Source of the DNA: Acidobacteriota bacterium | GTDB lineage: Bacteria; Acidobacteriota; Terriglobia; Bryobacterales; Bryobacteraceae | Assembly (NCBI GenBank): GCA_016178155.1 | Contig: JACOTZ010000130.1 | Coordinates: forward strand, 1-36,089 | Length of the DNA stretch: 36,089 nt | Direction: 5' to 3' | In this document: positions 7,655 through 16,648 of the stretch, in pieces | Numbering within the stretch: position 1 is the stretch's first letter | How the letters are laid out: each line of letters opens with the position of its first letter | Translations under genes and position numbers: made by a program | The notes under the pieces: model-generated | Databases searched by the model: none | Told to the model about the DNA's origin: nothing | The model's input: the letters and a program-made list of their open reading frames with translations, nothing else

Positions 7655-9076
7655 ATGATCGAAGCTCACCGGCCAGCGCCGCCAGGCAAATTGCGCATGC
7701 TCCGCGGTGCGATCTCCGGGCGCCGGCGTGTCTGGACGGAGGTCGCGACGCTGGCCGGCGGGCAGCTCGCCGCGGTTTTGGGCGCCATTGTGGGAATGCG
7801 CTTGATCACCAGGCTGCTGTCTCCCGCCGCTTACGGAGATCTGGCGCTGGCGCTCACGGCCGCGGTCTTCCTCAACCTCATCGGTTCCGGTCCGATCGCG
7901 AATGCGGTTGGGCGTTTTTACGCACTCGCTCACGAACAGGGAACGCTGCGCAGCTTCTTTCGGGCCGTAGCGACATTGTATGGACACTATCACGTGGGGG
8001 CGTGCTGCCTTGCTGTCGCCGGGCTATTGATCTATCGCACCGGGGAAGGGACGGCCGCATGGACGAGTCTCGGGCTGGCCGCCATAGCACTGTCTCTGGT
8101 GAATGGAGTCAGCTTACTGCTCGACGCCATGCAGAATGCAGCCCGGCAGAGGCTGATCGTCGCGTGGCACCAGGCGGGGGCGCAGTGGCTGCGTTTTGCC
8201 GGGGCCATCGTGTGTATCGAATGGGCCGGAGCCACGGCCGGCAGCGCCCTTGCCGGATACGTTGGGGCATCACTGCTCGTGCTTGGGTCGCAGTACCTGT
8301 TTTTCGCACTTCGCCTGAAGTCTCTCGCGGCGCCGGAAGCAACTCCGCAGCGGGCGTCTGTAAAGCTGATGACGAGGCAAATGCGCGGTTATGCGAACCC
8401 GTTTGTCGCATTCGCGGCCCTTGCCTGGCTGCAGCAGACCTCCGACCGCTGGCTTTTGGCCCTGTTTGGGTCGCGCACGGACGTCGGACTTTACCAGACG
8501 GTGAATCAAGTGGGTTATGCGCCGCTCATGCAACTTTCCGGTCTCGCCAGCCTGGTAGTCGCTCCCATCCTGTTCTTTCAAGCCGGAGACGGCACGGATG
8601 GAAGGCGGGTGCAGGCAGCGCGAAGGGTTGTGCGGACGGTGAGTTGGTGGATGTTTGGTGGAACGATTGTCTTTGCCGGGCTGCTTTGGTTTTTCGGCGA
8701 ATCACTGTTCGCCCTGGTTGTAGCTCCCGAATACCGCAGCGCCGCCGGCTACCTGCCGCTGGCCGCCCTGGCCGGCGGACTGTTCGCGACCGGGCAGATC
8801 CTGACAACCGACGCCCTCGTGCAGATGAACAGCAAGAGGCTGATGGCGCCGAAAATCGGTATCGCGTTGCTGGCGGTTGGACTTAATTACGTTGGCGCCC
8901 GCGGTTTCGGATTGCCCGGTCTGCTTTGGGCCGGAGTCATTACGTCGAGCGCATACACCTCGTGGATGGCCTTTCTGGTTCGCCGCACGACAGGCCACGC
9001 GGTGAACTACCGCGGCGATTCCGAGCGATTCTCCATGCGCAGTGCGGATGCGGGTGGAGCAGTTGGAATCAGTTGA
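7655..9076 (+). CDS. Wzx-like oligosaccharide flippase
   Basis: 473 residues, mostly hydrophobic, with about 12 predicted membrane segments. The opening (LAGGQLAAVLGAIVGMRLITRLLSPAAYGDL) is typical of the polysaccharide transporter (PST/MOP) superfamily, in which G-x-x-x-x-R-x-L-x-P-x-x-Y-G marks the first two helices. The family flips undecaprenyl-linked repeat units to the periplasmic face. The start is uncertain. ATG 7655 is used here, but ATG 7697 (MLRGAISGRRRVW), with an AGG upstream, would also give a complete protein. It follows the export/kinase pair and precedes the glycosyltransferases, as in other Wzx/Wzy-type loci. Confidence 0.9.
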   Translation: MIEAHRPAPPGKLRMLRGAISGRRRVWTEVATLAGGQLAAVLGAIVGMRLITRLLSPAAYGDLALALTAAVFLNLIGSGPIANAVGRFYALAHEQGTLRSFFRAVATLYGHYHVGACCLAVAGLLIYRTGEGTAAWTSLGLAAIALSLVNGVSLLLDAMQNAARQRLIVAWHQAGAQWLRFAGAIVCIEWAGATAGSALAGYVGASLLVLGSQYLFFALRLKSLAAPEATPQRASVKLMTRQMRGYANPFVAFAALAWLQQTSDRWLLALFGSRTDVGLYQTVNQVGYAPLMQLSGLASLVVAPILFFQAGDGTDGRRVQAARRVVRTVSWWMFGGTIVFAGLLWFFGESLFALVVAPEYRSAAGYLPLAALAGGLFATGQILTTDALVQMNSKRLMAPKIGIALLAVGLNYVGARGFGLPGLLWAGVITSSAYTSWMAFLVRRTTGHAVNYRGDSERFSMRSADAGGAVGIS

Positions 9077-9298
9077 GTCCGCCGATTACAGGAATTTTCC
9101 CGCAAGCGGCGCTCCCCAAGTTTCTCGCAGAGGAGTGAACCCCGAGCGTGTTACACCCTAGGGGTGGTTCAGTCCCGCGGCAGGTCAGCACTCGTAAGCG
9201 CCGTGAGTCGCCGACGGCCGCACCTGCCGGCGGGGTGTGGCCGCGGCGGACACGAAGATAATGCCTTACCGGGAGTGTGCCCCACGGAAGCAGGCGCC

Positions 9299-10234
9299 AT
9301 GGTCATAGCAAGAGTGTTCGGCGGACTCGGAAACCAGCTCTTCATCTATGCCGCGGCTCGTTCCCTGGCGCTGCGAAACCACGCTGAGCTTGTGCTCGAT
9401 ACAACGTCGGGTTTCAAAGAAGACCGGTTTTTCCACAGGCAATTCCTGCTGGATCGTTTCAATGTCCAATATTCCCCGGCCTGTGCCCACGATCTGCTGC
9501 TGCGGCCTACACCCTTCGGCAGAATCGCGAGAGCGGCAGCCCGGCGGGCCAATCGGGTTCTGCCCTGCTCGTATAGGTTCTATCTGACTGAAGAGACGGG
9601 TTTCGCCCACCACAACGCGCCAATGGGTGCCGGGAAGCGGATCTATTTGGAAGGATATTGGCAGAGCGAAGAGTACTTCAAAGGATGTGAAGCGGCAATC
9701 AGACGTGACCTGACGCTGACCACGCCTCCGGGCGCATACTCGCAAACCGTTGCAGGGGAGATCGCGCGCACCGACTCGGTCGCGGTCCACTACCGCAGCC
9801 TGGTCGGCGTCGGCAAGGATACGCGCGGCTCGGTTCGCCTGCCGCGAACCTACTATCAAAACTGCCTGCGGATCGTGAAACAGCATCTGATGCGCCCCCA
9901 TTTGTTCTTCTTTGCCGATTGTGCCGGGGCATTCGATGATTTAGTGACCGCGGATCTGCCCTACACTTTAATCGCTCATGACCGGCCTGATGATCATGCC
10001 TGTGAAGATCTGTGGCTGATGAGCAGATGCAAGCATCACGTCATCGCCAACAGCACATTCAGTTGGTGGGGAGCATGGCTCGGCGAGAACCCGGGCAAGA
10101 TTGTGTTCGCGCCGCGGGAAGACCAATACTTGCGTGCCGCCCCGGCAATTCCGCCGTCCTGGCAGCGAATGCCGGCCGGCAGTGAACCGCACTTCCTCGC
10201 ACCCGCGGGCCAGGTGACGGTCGCGACTCCTTAA
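9299..10234 (+). CDS. GT11-family glycosyltransferase (alpha-1,2-fucosyltransferase-like)
   Basis: 311 residues from ATG 9299, preceded by a GGAAG-type ribosome binding site. MVIARVFGGLGNQLFIYAAARSLA is the hallmark N-terminus of GT11 alpha-1,2-fucosyltransferases, and ANSTFSWWGAWLGEN is the C-terminal family motif. The donor-binding motif, normally H-x-R-R-G-D, here reads VHYRSLVG, so the second Arg and the acidic residue are replaced. Overall fold and length still fit GT11. The enzyme would transfer a 6-deoxyhexose from a GDP-sugar onto the growing repeat unit. A GDP-mannose 4,6-dehydratase is encoded at 21013-22038 but no GDP-fucose synthase is present, so the donor may be something other than GDP-fucose. 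That last point is inference. Confidence 0.88.
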   Translation: MVIARVFGGLGNQLFIYAAARSLALRNHAELVLDTTSGFKEDRFFHRQFLLDRFNVQYSPACAHDLLLRPTPFGRIARAAARRANRVLPCSYRFYLTEETGFAHHNAPMGAGKRIYLEGYWQSEEYFKGCEAAIRRDLTLTTPPGAYSQTVAGEIARTDSVAVHYRSLVGVGKDTRGSVRLPRTYYQNCLRIVKQHLMRPHLFFFADCAGAFDDLVTADLPYTLIAHDRPDDHACEDLWLMSRCKHHVIANSTFSWWGAWLGENPGKIVFAPREDQYLRAAPAIPPSWQRMPAGSEPHFLAPAGQVTVATP

Positions 10235-10395
10235 GGAAAAGCTGCACGAAAATGCACCGGACCTGAACGCGAACCTGGCCTCTGGGCATGATCGTTCCGA
10301 CCAGAAACGCCGGGGCTGAGAATTGCGGCGGGGCGGCGTTCGGCGGCGCCAGCCAACTGAAATATCCCGAAAGCCACACCGGCCGGGACCAAACC

Positions 10396-11223
10396 ATGTC
10401 ACCCAAGGTCAGCGTAATTATCAGCGCCTACAACGAGGAGCGGCACCTAGGCCTGGCAATTACCAGCATTCTGAGCCAGACGTTTTCGGACTTCGAGCTG
10501 ATCGTCGTCGATGACGGATCGAGCGACGGCACCCTGACCGTGGTCCGATCCTTCGGCGACGCCCGCATCAGGATTCTCGAGCTGCAGCACGGCGGCCTCG
10601 CGAGTGCGCTCAACGCAGGCATTCTGGCCGCCCGGGGCGGGTATATCGCGCGTCTTGATGCGGACGATGTGGCTCTCCTGGACAGGCTGGAGGAGCAGGT
10701 CCGATTTCTCGACGGGCACGCTGAGTACGGCATCGTCGGCGCCCAATGCACGGTCCTGCGCGAAGGCGAAGACACACCAATACTCGCGATCGTGCCCCTC
10801 GACGACCCCCAAATCCGTCGCCGCGTGCGCCGTGAAAATCCATTCTTTCACAGTTGCATCATGGCCCGCAGGAACTTGCTCATCGCCGCGGGTCTTTATC
10901 GTCCCGACCTGCGGTGGGAGGACTACGACTTATGGTGGCGCATTCTCGAACACTCGAAAGGCGCGAACCTCCCCGCGGTCCTCTGCCGGAGAACGCTCAG
11001 AGCGCGTAGCCTGTCGGCCATTCAAAAAAGCGAAAATTATCGCGCCCGGCTTGCGGTTCAGAGGAGCGCCGCCGCCCGGGAGGGCTGGTCCCTGCCGGGC
11101 CTCTGCGGCATGCTCGAAAGTTGCGCGGCATGGCTTGCGTTCGCTTGTATGCGGCGCGCGTCTGCTATGCGCTTTGGAAACTCGAGGCGTTCCCGATGCG
11201 TCGCGACCACCAGTGGGTTGTGA
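10396..11223 (+). CDS. GT2-family glycosyltransferase
   Basis: 275 residues from ATG 10396 (MSPKVSVIISAYNEERHLG). The GT-A fold signature is clear: VIISAYNE, then LIVVDDGSSDGT, then ARLDADD as the metal/nucleotide-sugar DxD region, and later WEDYDLWWRI as the acceptor-side ED motif. Family members transfer single sugars from NDP-sugars to lipid-linked intermediates at the cytoplasmic membrane. Donor and acceptor cannot be read from sequence. The C-terminal 60 residues are Arg/Ser-rich and less conserved in appearance. The 3' end overlaps the likely start of the polymerase gene. Confidence 0.9.
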   Translation: MSPKVSVIISAYNEERHLGLAITSILSQTFSDFELIVVDDGSSDGTLTVVRSFGDARIRILELQHGGLASALNAGILAARGGYIARLDADDVALLDRLEEQVRFLDGHAEYGIVGAQCTVLREGEDTPILAIVPLDDPQIRRRVRRENPFFHSCIMARRNLLIAAGLYRPDLRWEDYDLWWRILEHSKGANLPAVLCRRTLRARSLSAIQKSENYRARLAVQRSAAAREGWSLPGLCGMLESCAAWLAFACMRRASAMRFGNSRRSRCVATTSGL

Positions 11224-12740
11224 CTCGAACGAACACGGAATGGCCGGCGCCGGTCTGTTCTCCAGAAATGCGGGAGAGCTTTCCGCCCGCGGCGACCGCA
11301 GGCGAGTCTGGCTCAGGCGGCCGCGGTTTGCCCCGGCGAGGAACTGCTGGCACGGGACTGCACGGCCTAACCACAGGCATCGTCGTCCTCACCTACCTGA
11401 CGCTGGGCACATACGCCGTGCCCGAGTTGCGGATTACGATTCGCGGAGAAGAATTCCCGTACATCGTGCCGCTTTCGGTGCTGTTGCTCGCCTTGGGTCT
11501 GGTGCGAGCTCTGCAGTGCCGCGAGAGGACGAGCCGGCAGGACCTGGGCGTGCTGCTGGCGTGCGCCGTATACTGCCTCGCCACCATCGCCAGCCTGGAG
11601 GTCTCTGCCATTCCGAATGGGCCGCTGGCAGTCAAGTACGTCGTCATGGCGTCGTTTCCCGTGGTGTTGTACCTGTGCCACCTGACCAGCTCCGACTGGA
11701 CCAAGGCAGTCTGGATGCTCGGAGCAACCTCGCTCGCGGTGCTGATCTTCGGCGCGTACGGCTATCTCACCGGCGAGGTTGGAGACGCGATCGAACATGG
11801 TTTCGGCTACTTCGGCGTGACCTACACGACCAGCACCAGGAATAGTGACGCCTTGTACTTTCTGACACTTTTCGCAATCTCCTTCGCGCTGGCACGGAAA
11901 AAGACGGGAGCGATCCGCGTAGCCGGATATGGAGTGGCACTGGGCGCCGGCACGGCAATTATCATGTCGCTGTCCAGAGGCGCCTGGATGGCGACCGCCG
12001 CGGGATTGTGTGGAGTATTCTATCTCGCGCGGCGCAACCGGTCGCCGCGCCGGTTAGACGCGCGCATGATGACGGCCCTCCTACTTGTGCTGGTCCTTTC
12101 GATCGGTGCCTGGTTCGTTCCCGAGGAGATGACCGAGGTGGTGGCTCGGCGCTTGCAGACGATCTTCAACACGTCGGATGAGGAAGGAAACAGCAATCCC
12201 GCCAGGATTGCGATTCTTTCGGGCACGACCGACGTGATTCTCGATAGTGCCGGATTGGGTGTGGGAGTGGGAAACCTCCGGCTTTTTCTCCCGGCAAAGG
12301 CCGGCTGGTATGTTAATCACGCGGAAAACACATATCTGCAGGTGCTCGCAGAGCAGGGATTCGTAGGATTTCTTGCGTTCTGCGCCTTGGGACTCTACGT
12401 GACCAGGCGCCTGATTGCCATGTATCGGCGCAGCCCGGGCGATTGGGTGACAGAGGCGCTGTTGTTCTGGGTTATCGCACTCCTGGTGTTTAAGTTATTC
12501 AACAATGTGCTTGACAGCTCGTGGTATTGGGCGGTTGTGGGCCTGGCGGTTGCGTATGCGGCAGCCCGTGACCGCGAGCTGCGGCAGACTGCTCCCGCGC
12601 CGGCGTATGCGCGCCGGAATGAATCTTCCCAGCGCCGCCAGCGTTGGCCCTGGAGCGCGGCGGGGCAGCCGCACACCGGTCCGGATGCCCCCTTGATCGC
12701 CGCCCGCAAATCCGGTTGGTGCCCTGGGCTGTTGCCGTGA
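11196..12740 (+). CDS. O-antigen polymerase/ligase family membrane protein (Wzy candidate)
   Basis: About 514 residues from ATG 11196, with ten or more hydrophobic segments. The Wzy_C/O-antigen ligase region is visible around SLSRGAWMATAAG and in the periplasmic loop and following helix NHAENTYLQVLAEQGFVGF. By position, inside the main operon with the flippase and glycosyltransferases, it is the best candidate for the repeat-unit polymerase. The start is unsure. An ATG at 11268 would remove an N-terminal stretch that looks unlike a membrane protein, and membrane segments begin only near 11365. The C-terminal 50 residues are polar and Arg-rich. The stop overlaps the next start as GTGA (12737-12740). 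Confidence 0.88.
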   Translation: MRRDHQWVVTRTNTEWPAPVCSPEMRESFPPAATAGESGSGGRGLPRRGTAGTGLHGLTTGIVVLTYLTLGTYAVPELRITIRGEEFPYIVPLSVLLLALGLVRALQCRERTSRQDLGVLLACAVYCLATIASLEVSAIPNGPLAVKYVVMASFPVVLYLCHLTSSDWTKAVWMLGATSLAVLIFGAYGYLTGEVGDAIEHGFGYFGVTYTTSTRNSDALYFLTLFAISFALARKKTGAIRVAGYGVALGAGTAIIMSLSRGAWMATAAGLCGVFYLARRNRSPRRLDARMMTALLLVLVLSIGAWFVPEEMTEVVARRLQTIFNTSDEEGNSNPARIAILSGTTDVILDSAGLGVGVGNLRLFLPAKAGWYVNHAENTYLQVLAEQGFVGFLAFCALGLYVTRRLIAMYRRSPGDWVTEALLFWVIALLVFKLFNNVLDSSWYWAVVGLAVAYAAARDRELRQTAPAPAYARRNESSQRRQRWPWSAAGQPHTGPDAPLIAARKSGWCPGLLP

Positions 12741-13876
12741 GGATTCTCCACACTGCGGCTTTTTACTATCCCCGGTCGGGAGGAGCCGAGGAAGTGGTGC
12801 GCCGAGTGTCGGAGCGGCTGGTCGCGCGGGGTCACGACGTTACCGTCGCAACCTCGGCTGTGCCGGAGAGGAGCTGTACCGGGCACAACGGAGTTGCGAT
12901 CCGCGAGTTCAATATCTCCAGCCGTCTAAACCACAGTGCGCTCGGGATATCCGGCGAAACCGAAGCATTCATGCGGTTCCTGCGTTCGGGCAAGTTCGAT
13001 ATTGTCATGAACTACGCCGCCCAGACCTGGGGTACGGACTTGACGTGCCGGTTGCTCGGCACGCTGGACGCGAAGACCGTTCTCGTGGCGTGCGGCTTTT
13101 CCGGGTTACTGGGTTGGCGTAGGGTCCTGTACTGGCGCTACTTTCAACGGCTGCCCATGTATCTGCGCCGGTACGACGCTGTGGTGTACCACGCCGAGGG
13201 GTACATCGACGAACGATTCGGCCGCGCGCACGGAGTGAACCATTATCGGGTAATCCCGAACGGCGTCGATGCGGCTGAGTTTCACAAGTCCGCGCAAGAC
13301 TTTCGGCGCAAGTACGGCATTCGGACCCGCTACCTGGCGCTGAGCGTGGGTAACCACTTCCGGAACAAGGGCCACGAGCGCGTGATCAGCGCCTTCCGGC
13401 GGCTCCGCCGGAGCGATACGACGCTCGTGATCATCGGCCGGGACGTCGCGCCGCTTTACCGTAGTTGCTGGCGACGGTGCCGGCGAGCGGCCGGGCGCGA
13501 CCTGGTCGTTCTCGATGGCGCTTCACGGTCCGACGTAAGCGCCGCCTTTGCCGCGGCGGACGTTTTCCTGAGCGGCTCCTACATCGAGGCCTTCCCGCTC
13601 GTGTTGCTCGAGTCCATGGCCAGCCGAACGCCATTTGTCGCCTTTCCGGCCGGCAATGCCTCCCAACTCGCGGGCGGCCTGGTGGTGAACTCCACTCTCG
13701 AAATGGCCGCCGCGGTCCACCGGCTGCTCGACGACACGCCTTTGCGCATGCGGCTGGCGGAGCAGGGGCGGGAGCAGCAGGCAGCCAAATTCGAATGGGA
13801 AACGGTCGTCGATCAATACGAAGAGCTCTACCGGAGCCTGCTCAACTCCCGCCGGCGAAAGCTCGGGGCAGCGTGA
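12737..13876 (+). CDS. GT4-family glycosyltransferase
   Basis: 379 residues from GTG 12737, which overlaps the polymerase stop. The N-terminal Rossmann domain opens MRILHTAAFYYPRSGGAEEVV with the GG acceptor loop. The junction to the second domain reads VIPNGVDAAEF. The donor-binding C-terminal domain has SVGNHFRNKGHERVI and the E-x7-E motif in SYIEAFPLVLLESMA. This is a GT-B retaining enzyme. The specific sugar cannot be told. GTG was chosen because it gives the canonical family start, while longer versions add a proline/arginine-rich stretch that overlaps the polymerase. Confidence 0.92.
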   Translation: MRILHTAAFYYPRSGGAEEVVRRVSERLVARGHDVTVATSAVPERSCTGHNGVAIREFNISSRLNHSALGISGETEAFMRFLRSGKFDIVMNYAAQTWGTDLTCRLLGTLDAKTVLVACGFSGLLGWRRVLYWRYFQRLPMYLRRYDAVVYHAEGYIDERFGRAHGVNHYRVIPNGVDAAEFHKSAQDFRRKYGIRTRYLALSVGNHFRNKGHERVISAFRRLRRSDTTLVIIGRDVAPLYRSCWRRCRRAAGRDLVVLDGASRSDVSAAFAAADVFLSGSYIEAFPLVLLESMASRTPFVAFPAGNASQLAGGLVVNSTLEMAAAVHRLLDDTPLRMRLAEQGREQQAAKFEWETVVDQYEELYRSLLNSRRRKLGAA

Positions 13877-14688
13877 GCGTCGAGGACGCGATTGCCGTTG
13901 TCGTGCCGTCCTGCGACCGGTATCGGGATCTCTGGGGAACCTTCTTTAACCTGTTCTGGCGCTTCTGGCCCGACTGCCCGTTCCGCGTATATCTCGTCGG
14001 CAACCATGCACCGTTTTCTCACCCGAGGGTCACGACCATTCTCGTGGGGAACGATGTTTCCTGGTCCGATAACCTCAGGCGCGCGCTGCGCCAGGTGAGC
14101 GCCGAGTACATCTTTCTGTTTATCGACGACCTCCTGCTCGTCGAGCGCGTCGACACCGCGGCGGTCATGCAAGTGCTGAAACGGTTTCTCGGCGGCGGCG
14201 GAAACTACCTGCGTCTGAATCCGAAACCGAAGCCCGACCGCGCGCTGGACGACCTGATCGGGTGCGCGTCGAAGGGCACGATCTATCGCACGGCAACCGT
14301 CTGCTCGGTATGGAAAAGGGAGACCCTGCTGATGCTGCTGGGAAGCGGCGAGACGGCGTGGGACTTCGAGGTGGAAGGTTCCCTGCGGAGCGACCTCTAC
14401 GACGGCTTCTACTCTACTTACAAACCGTACTTTGCGGTGGTCAATGGCGTGATCAAGGGAAAGTGGGAGAGAGGGGCGCTGAGCAGACTTGGCTCGCTCA
14501 ACGTCAACCCCGATCTTTCCATGCGCCCGGAGATGTCCCGCCTGGAACGGCTGGTTTTCAAGTGTTCTCTCGTGCGAAGCCGCATTCTGTACCTTGTGCC
14601 CGCGCGCTGGCGAAGGCGGGTGAAGGCGATCGTCTCTCCTGGACGGCCGGCCCGTGCAATTGGCGGGGCTTGGGCGCGGCATGGTTAA
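13873..14688 (+). CDS. Putative GT-A-like glycosyltransferase, poorly characterised type
   Basis: 271 residues from GTG 13873, overlapping the previous stop as GTGA. The opening (IAVVVPSCDRYRDLWGTFFN) and EYIFLFIDDLLLVERVD, with an acidic pair after hydrophobic residues, resemble a GT-A nucleotide-sugar site. YLVGNHA and VSWSDNLRRAL lie between them. There is a second acidic motif, ETAWDFEVEGSLR, at about residues 160-172. I do not recognise a specific family. Position between two GT4 genes and translational coupling support a role in building the repeat unit. It has no signal peptide or clear membrane helix, so it is probably cytoplasmic or membrane-associated. Confidence 0.7.
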   Translation: MSVEDAIAVVVPSCDRYRDLWGTFFNLFWRFWPDCPFRVYLVGNHAPFSHPRVTTILVGNDVSWSDNLRRALRQVSAEYIFLFIDDLLLVERVDTAAVMQVLKRFLGGGGNYLRLNPKPKPDRALDDLIGCASKGTIYRTATVCSVWKRETLLMLLGSGETAWDFEVEGSLRSDLYDGFYSTYKPYFAVVNGVIKGKWERGALSRLGSLNVNPDLSMRPEMSRLERLVFKCSLVRSRILYLVPARWRRRVKAIVSPGRPARAIGGAWARHG

Positions 14689-14707
14689 CGCTCAGGGTGT
14701 TGAGTTT

Positions 14708-15976
14708 ATGGACAGGCCATCGATTTGGCTGGTGAATCCCTACGGACCTTTGCCCGGCGAAAAGTGGCGGGAGTACCGCTTCGCGACGCTCGGCCGAATT
14801 CTGGCGGGCGCCGGTTGTGACGTGACCTGGTGGACCGCGGGTTTCTCGCATCACTTCAAGGTGCACCGCAGCCGCGAATGGATGGACTCGCTCGTTGGCC
14901 CCAACTTCCACGTCCGTCTCGTCCCGACGCCCGGATATCGCCGCCACGTGGGACTGGGGCGCCTGTTGTTCGAATTCGTTTTTGCCTGCCGGCTCGAGAG
15001 AGGAGCCCGGCACGCTCGCCGGCCCGACTTCATTATTGCCTCGGATACACCGCAGGTATCCGCCTTTGTCGCGGCCCGGCTGTGCCGGCGCTTTGGCGCG
15101 ATGCTGATTGTGGATGTTATGGATTTGTGGCCGGAATTATTCGATTTGGCCATCCCGCGCCCGCTGCGGTCAGCGGCGCGCCCGCTGTTCTGGCCGTGGC
15201 GTGCGCTGCGCCGCAGCGTCCGCCGGCGAGCGCATGCAATCACCGCCTTGTGTCCAAGTTATCTGCGGCACGCTCTCCGCGAGGCTCGCGGCGGGATCGA
15301 GTCGCGGGTGATTTACAACGGCATCGACGTCGGCGGCTTTCGGGCGCAGGGCACGGCAGCGCAGTCTCGCGTCGAGGACTTGTTCGGGCGGTCGAAAGCG
15401 CCGCGTGAGATCTGGGCTGTTTTCGCCGGGACCGTCGGCAACAACTACGATGTTGACTGCCTTGCTTCCGCGGCGAAGATAGTCGAACAGGACCAGCCGC
15501 TGATTCGCATTTGGATCGCTGGCGATGGGCCGCTGTGCCCGCGTTTGCGCGAAGCGGGCAAGTCGGGCAGCGGAAACCTCCAGCTCCTTGGCCGGCTGGA
15601 CCATCAGAGTCTCGCGTCCTTGTACCGGCATTGCGATGTGGGACTCTGCACCTACGCCAGGGACTCGAACGTTGAGATGCCCGACAAGGCATATGACTAC
15701 CTGGCGGCCGGGTTGCCGATCATCACTTCTCTTCGCGGCGACCTGCGGGAGGTCATCGAATCGAAAGGCGTCGGGCTATCTTATGAGCCTGGAAACGCGC
15801 AGTCCCTGGCGGCGGCGCTGCGAACTGTGGCGCGCGACGAGGTACTGCGCAAACGGCTCGCCGACAATGCTTACCGCTGCGGCAATGCGTTCGATCGCGC
15901 CGGCCAGTATGCGCAGATGCTCGACCTCCTGCGTGCCCTCGGTCTGAAGCAAGGCATTCCGGAATCGATCCACTGA
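14708..15976 (+). CDS. GT4-family glycosyltransferase (WbuB-like layout)
   Basis: 422 residues from ATG 14708 (MDRPSIWLVNPYGPLPGEKW). An in-frame ATG at 14681 would overlap the previous gene by 8 bases. The N-terminal domain has the extended form seen in WbuB-like enzymes (REYRFATLGRILAGAGCDV, then IASDTPQVSAFVAARL and DVMDLWPE). VIYNGIDVGGF marks the interdomain segment, and the donor domain contains AGTVGNNYDVD, RDSNVEMPDKAYDYLAAG and PIITS. It is a GT-B enzyme acting on the lipid-linked glycan on the cytoplasmic side. WbuB proteins transfer N-acetyl-L-fucosamine, but that specificity is not supported here. Confidence 0.9.
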   Translation: MDRPSIWLVNPYGPLPGEKWREYRFATLGRILAGAGCDVTWWTAGFSHHFKVHRSREWMDSLVGPNFHVRLVPTPGYRRHVGLGRLLFEFVFACRLERGARHARRPDFIIASDTPQVSAFVAARLCRRFGAMLIVDVMDLWPELFDLAIPRPLRSAARPLFWPWRALRRSVRRRAHAITALCPSYLRHALREARGGIESRVIYNGIDVGGFRAQGTAAQSRVEDLFGRSKAPREIWAVFAGTVGNNYDVDCLASAAKIVEQDQPLIRIWIAGDGPLCPRLREAGKSGSGNLQLLGRLDHQSLASLYRHCDVGLCTYARDSNVEMPDKAYDYLAAGLPIITSLRGDLREVIESKGVGLSYEPGNAQSLAAALRTVARDEVLRKRLADNAYRCGNAFDRAGQYAQMLDLLRALGLKQGIPESIH

Positions 15977-16066
15977 ATTTCCGCTCTTGTGAACCGCCGG
16001 ACCTGTATGCGCGCTCGCCTCCCGGCCTGTGCCGGGGAGCAGGATCCGTTGCACGGCAAGTTTTCC

Positions 16067-16648
16067 ATGCCCCGCATCCGCGACTTGTTGATTGCTTTAT
16101 TGGCGCTCGCCGTGCTCTCGCCAGTCCTGCTGCTGTGCGCTCTGCTTGTACGGCGATCTTCTCCCGGTCCGATCTTGTTCAGGCAGCGGCGATTGGGACT
16201 TCTCGGCCGGCCATTCTGGCTGCTGAAGTTCCGCACTATGCTTGACAACGCCCCGGAGCTGCGCAATCCGGACGGCTCGGCCTACACCGGCGATGACGAT
16301 CCGAGACTCACCCGAGTGGGCCGCTGGCTCCGCCAGACCAGCCTCGATGAGTTGCCGCAGCTTTTCAACGTGATCCGGGGCGACATGAGTCTCGTCGGTC
16401 CCCGCCCCGATCAGATCGACCAGTTGCGCTTCTACACGGAAGCGGAGCGGCGTAAGCTGAATACCCGGCCCGGGATCACCGGCCTCGCCCAGATCAGCGG
16501 GCGAAACAGCATTTCCTGGGAACGCCGGAAGGCCCTTGACGTCGCATACGTCGATCAGCGGTCCCCGTGGCTCGACCTGCGAATACTCCTCAAAACGATT
16601 CCCTACGTGCTCTTGAGAAAAGACATTAACGCCGATGTTCGCAACTGA
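16067..16648 (+). CDS. Initiating phosphoglycosyl transferase (WcaJ/PglC superfamily)
   Basis: 193 residues from ATG 16067 ([20 protein letters not shown]); GTG 15989 and ATG 16007 are possible longer starts. This is the small monotopic form: one hydrophobic re-entrant helix, then [23 protein letters not shown]-type WLLKFRTML, the catalytic Asp-Glu dyad in [24 protein letters not shown] and [14 protein letters not shown]. It lacks the four-helix N-terminal domain of WcaJ/WbaP. The enzyme transfers a sugar 1-phosphate from a UDP-sugar to undecaprenyl phosphate, starting repeat-unit assembly. The sugar is unknown. Confidence 0.94.
   Translation: MPRIRDLLIALLALAVLSPVLLLCALLVRRSSPGPILFRQRRLGLLGRPFWLLKFRTMLDNAPELRNPDGSAYTGDDDPRLTRVGRWLRQTSLDELPQLFNVIRGDMSLVGPRPDQIDQLRFYTEAERRKLNTRPGITGLAQISGRNSISWERRKALDVAYVDQRSPWLDLRILLKTIPYVLLRKDINADVRN

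Noticed and set aside
9154-9166. Near-palindrome CACCCTAGGGGTG upstream of the GT11 gene.
   Set aside because: Short and imperfect, no adjacent promoter elements, and expected by chance in GC-rich sequence.
11353-11367. TGGCACG followed by TGCA, resembling a sigma54 promoter.
   Set aside because: The GG-to-GC spacing is one base short of the -24/-12 consensus, the TT of TTGC is incomplete, and it lies inside the polymerase coding region.
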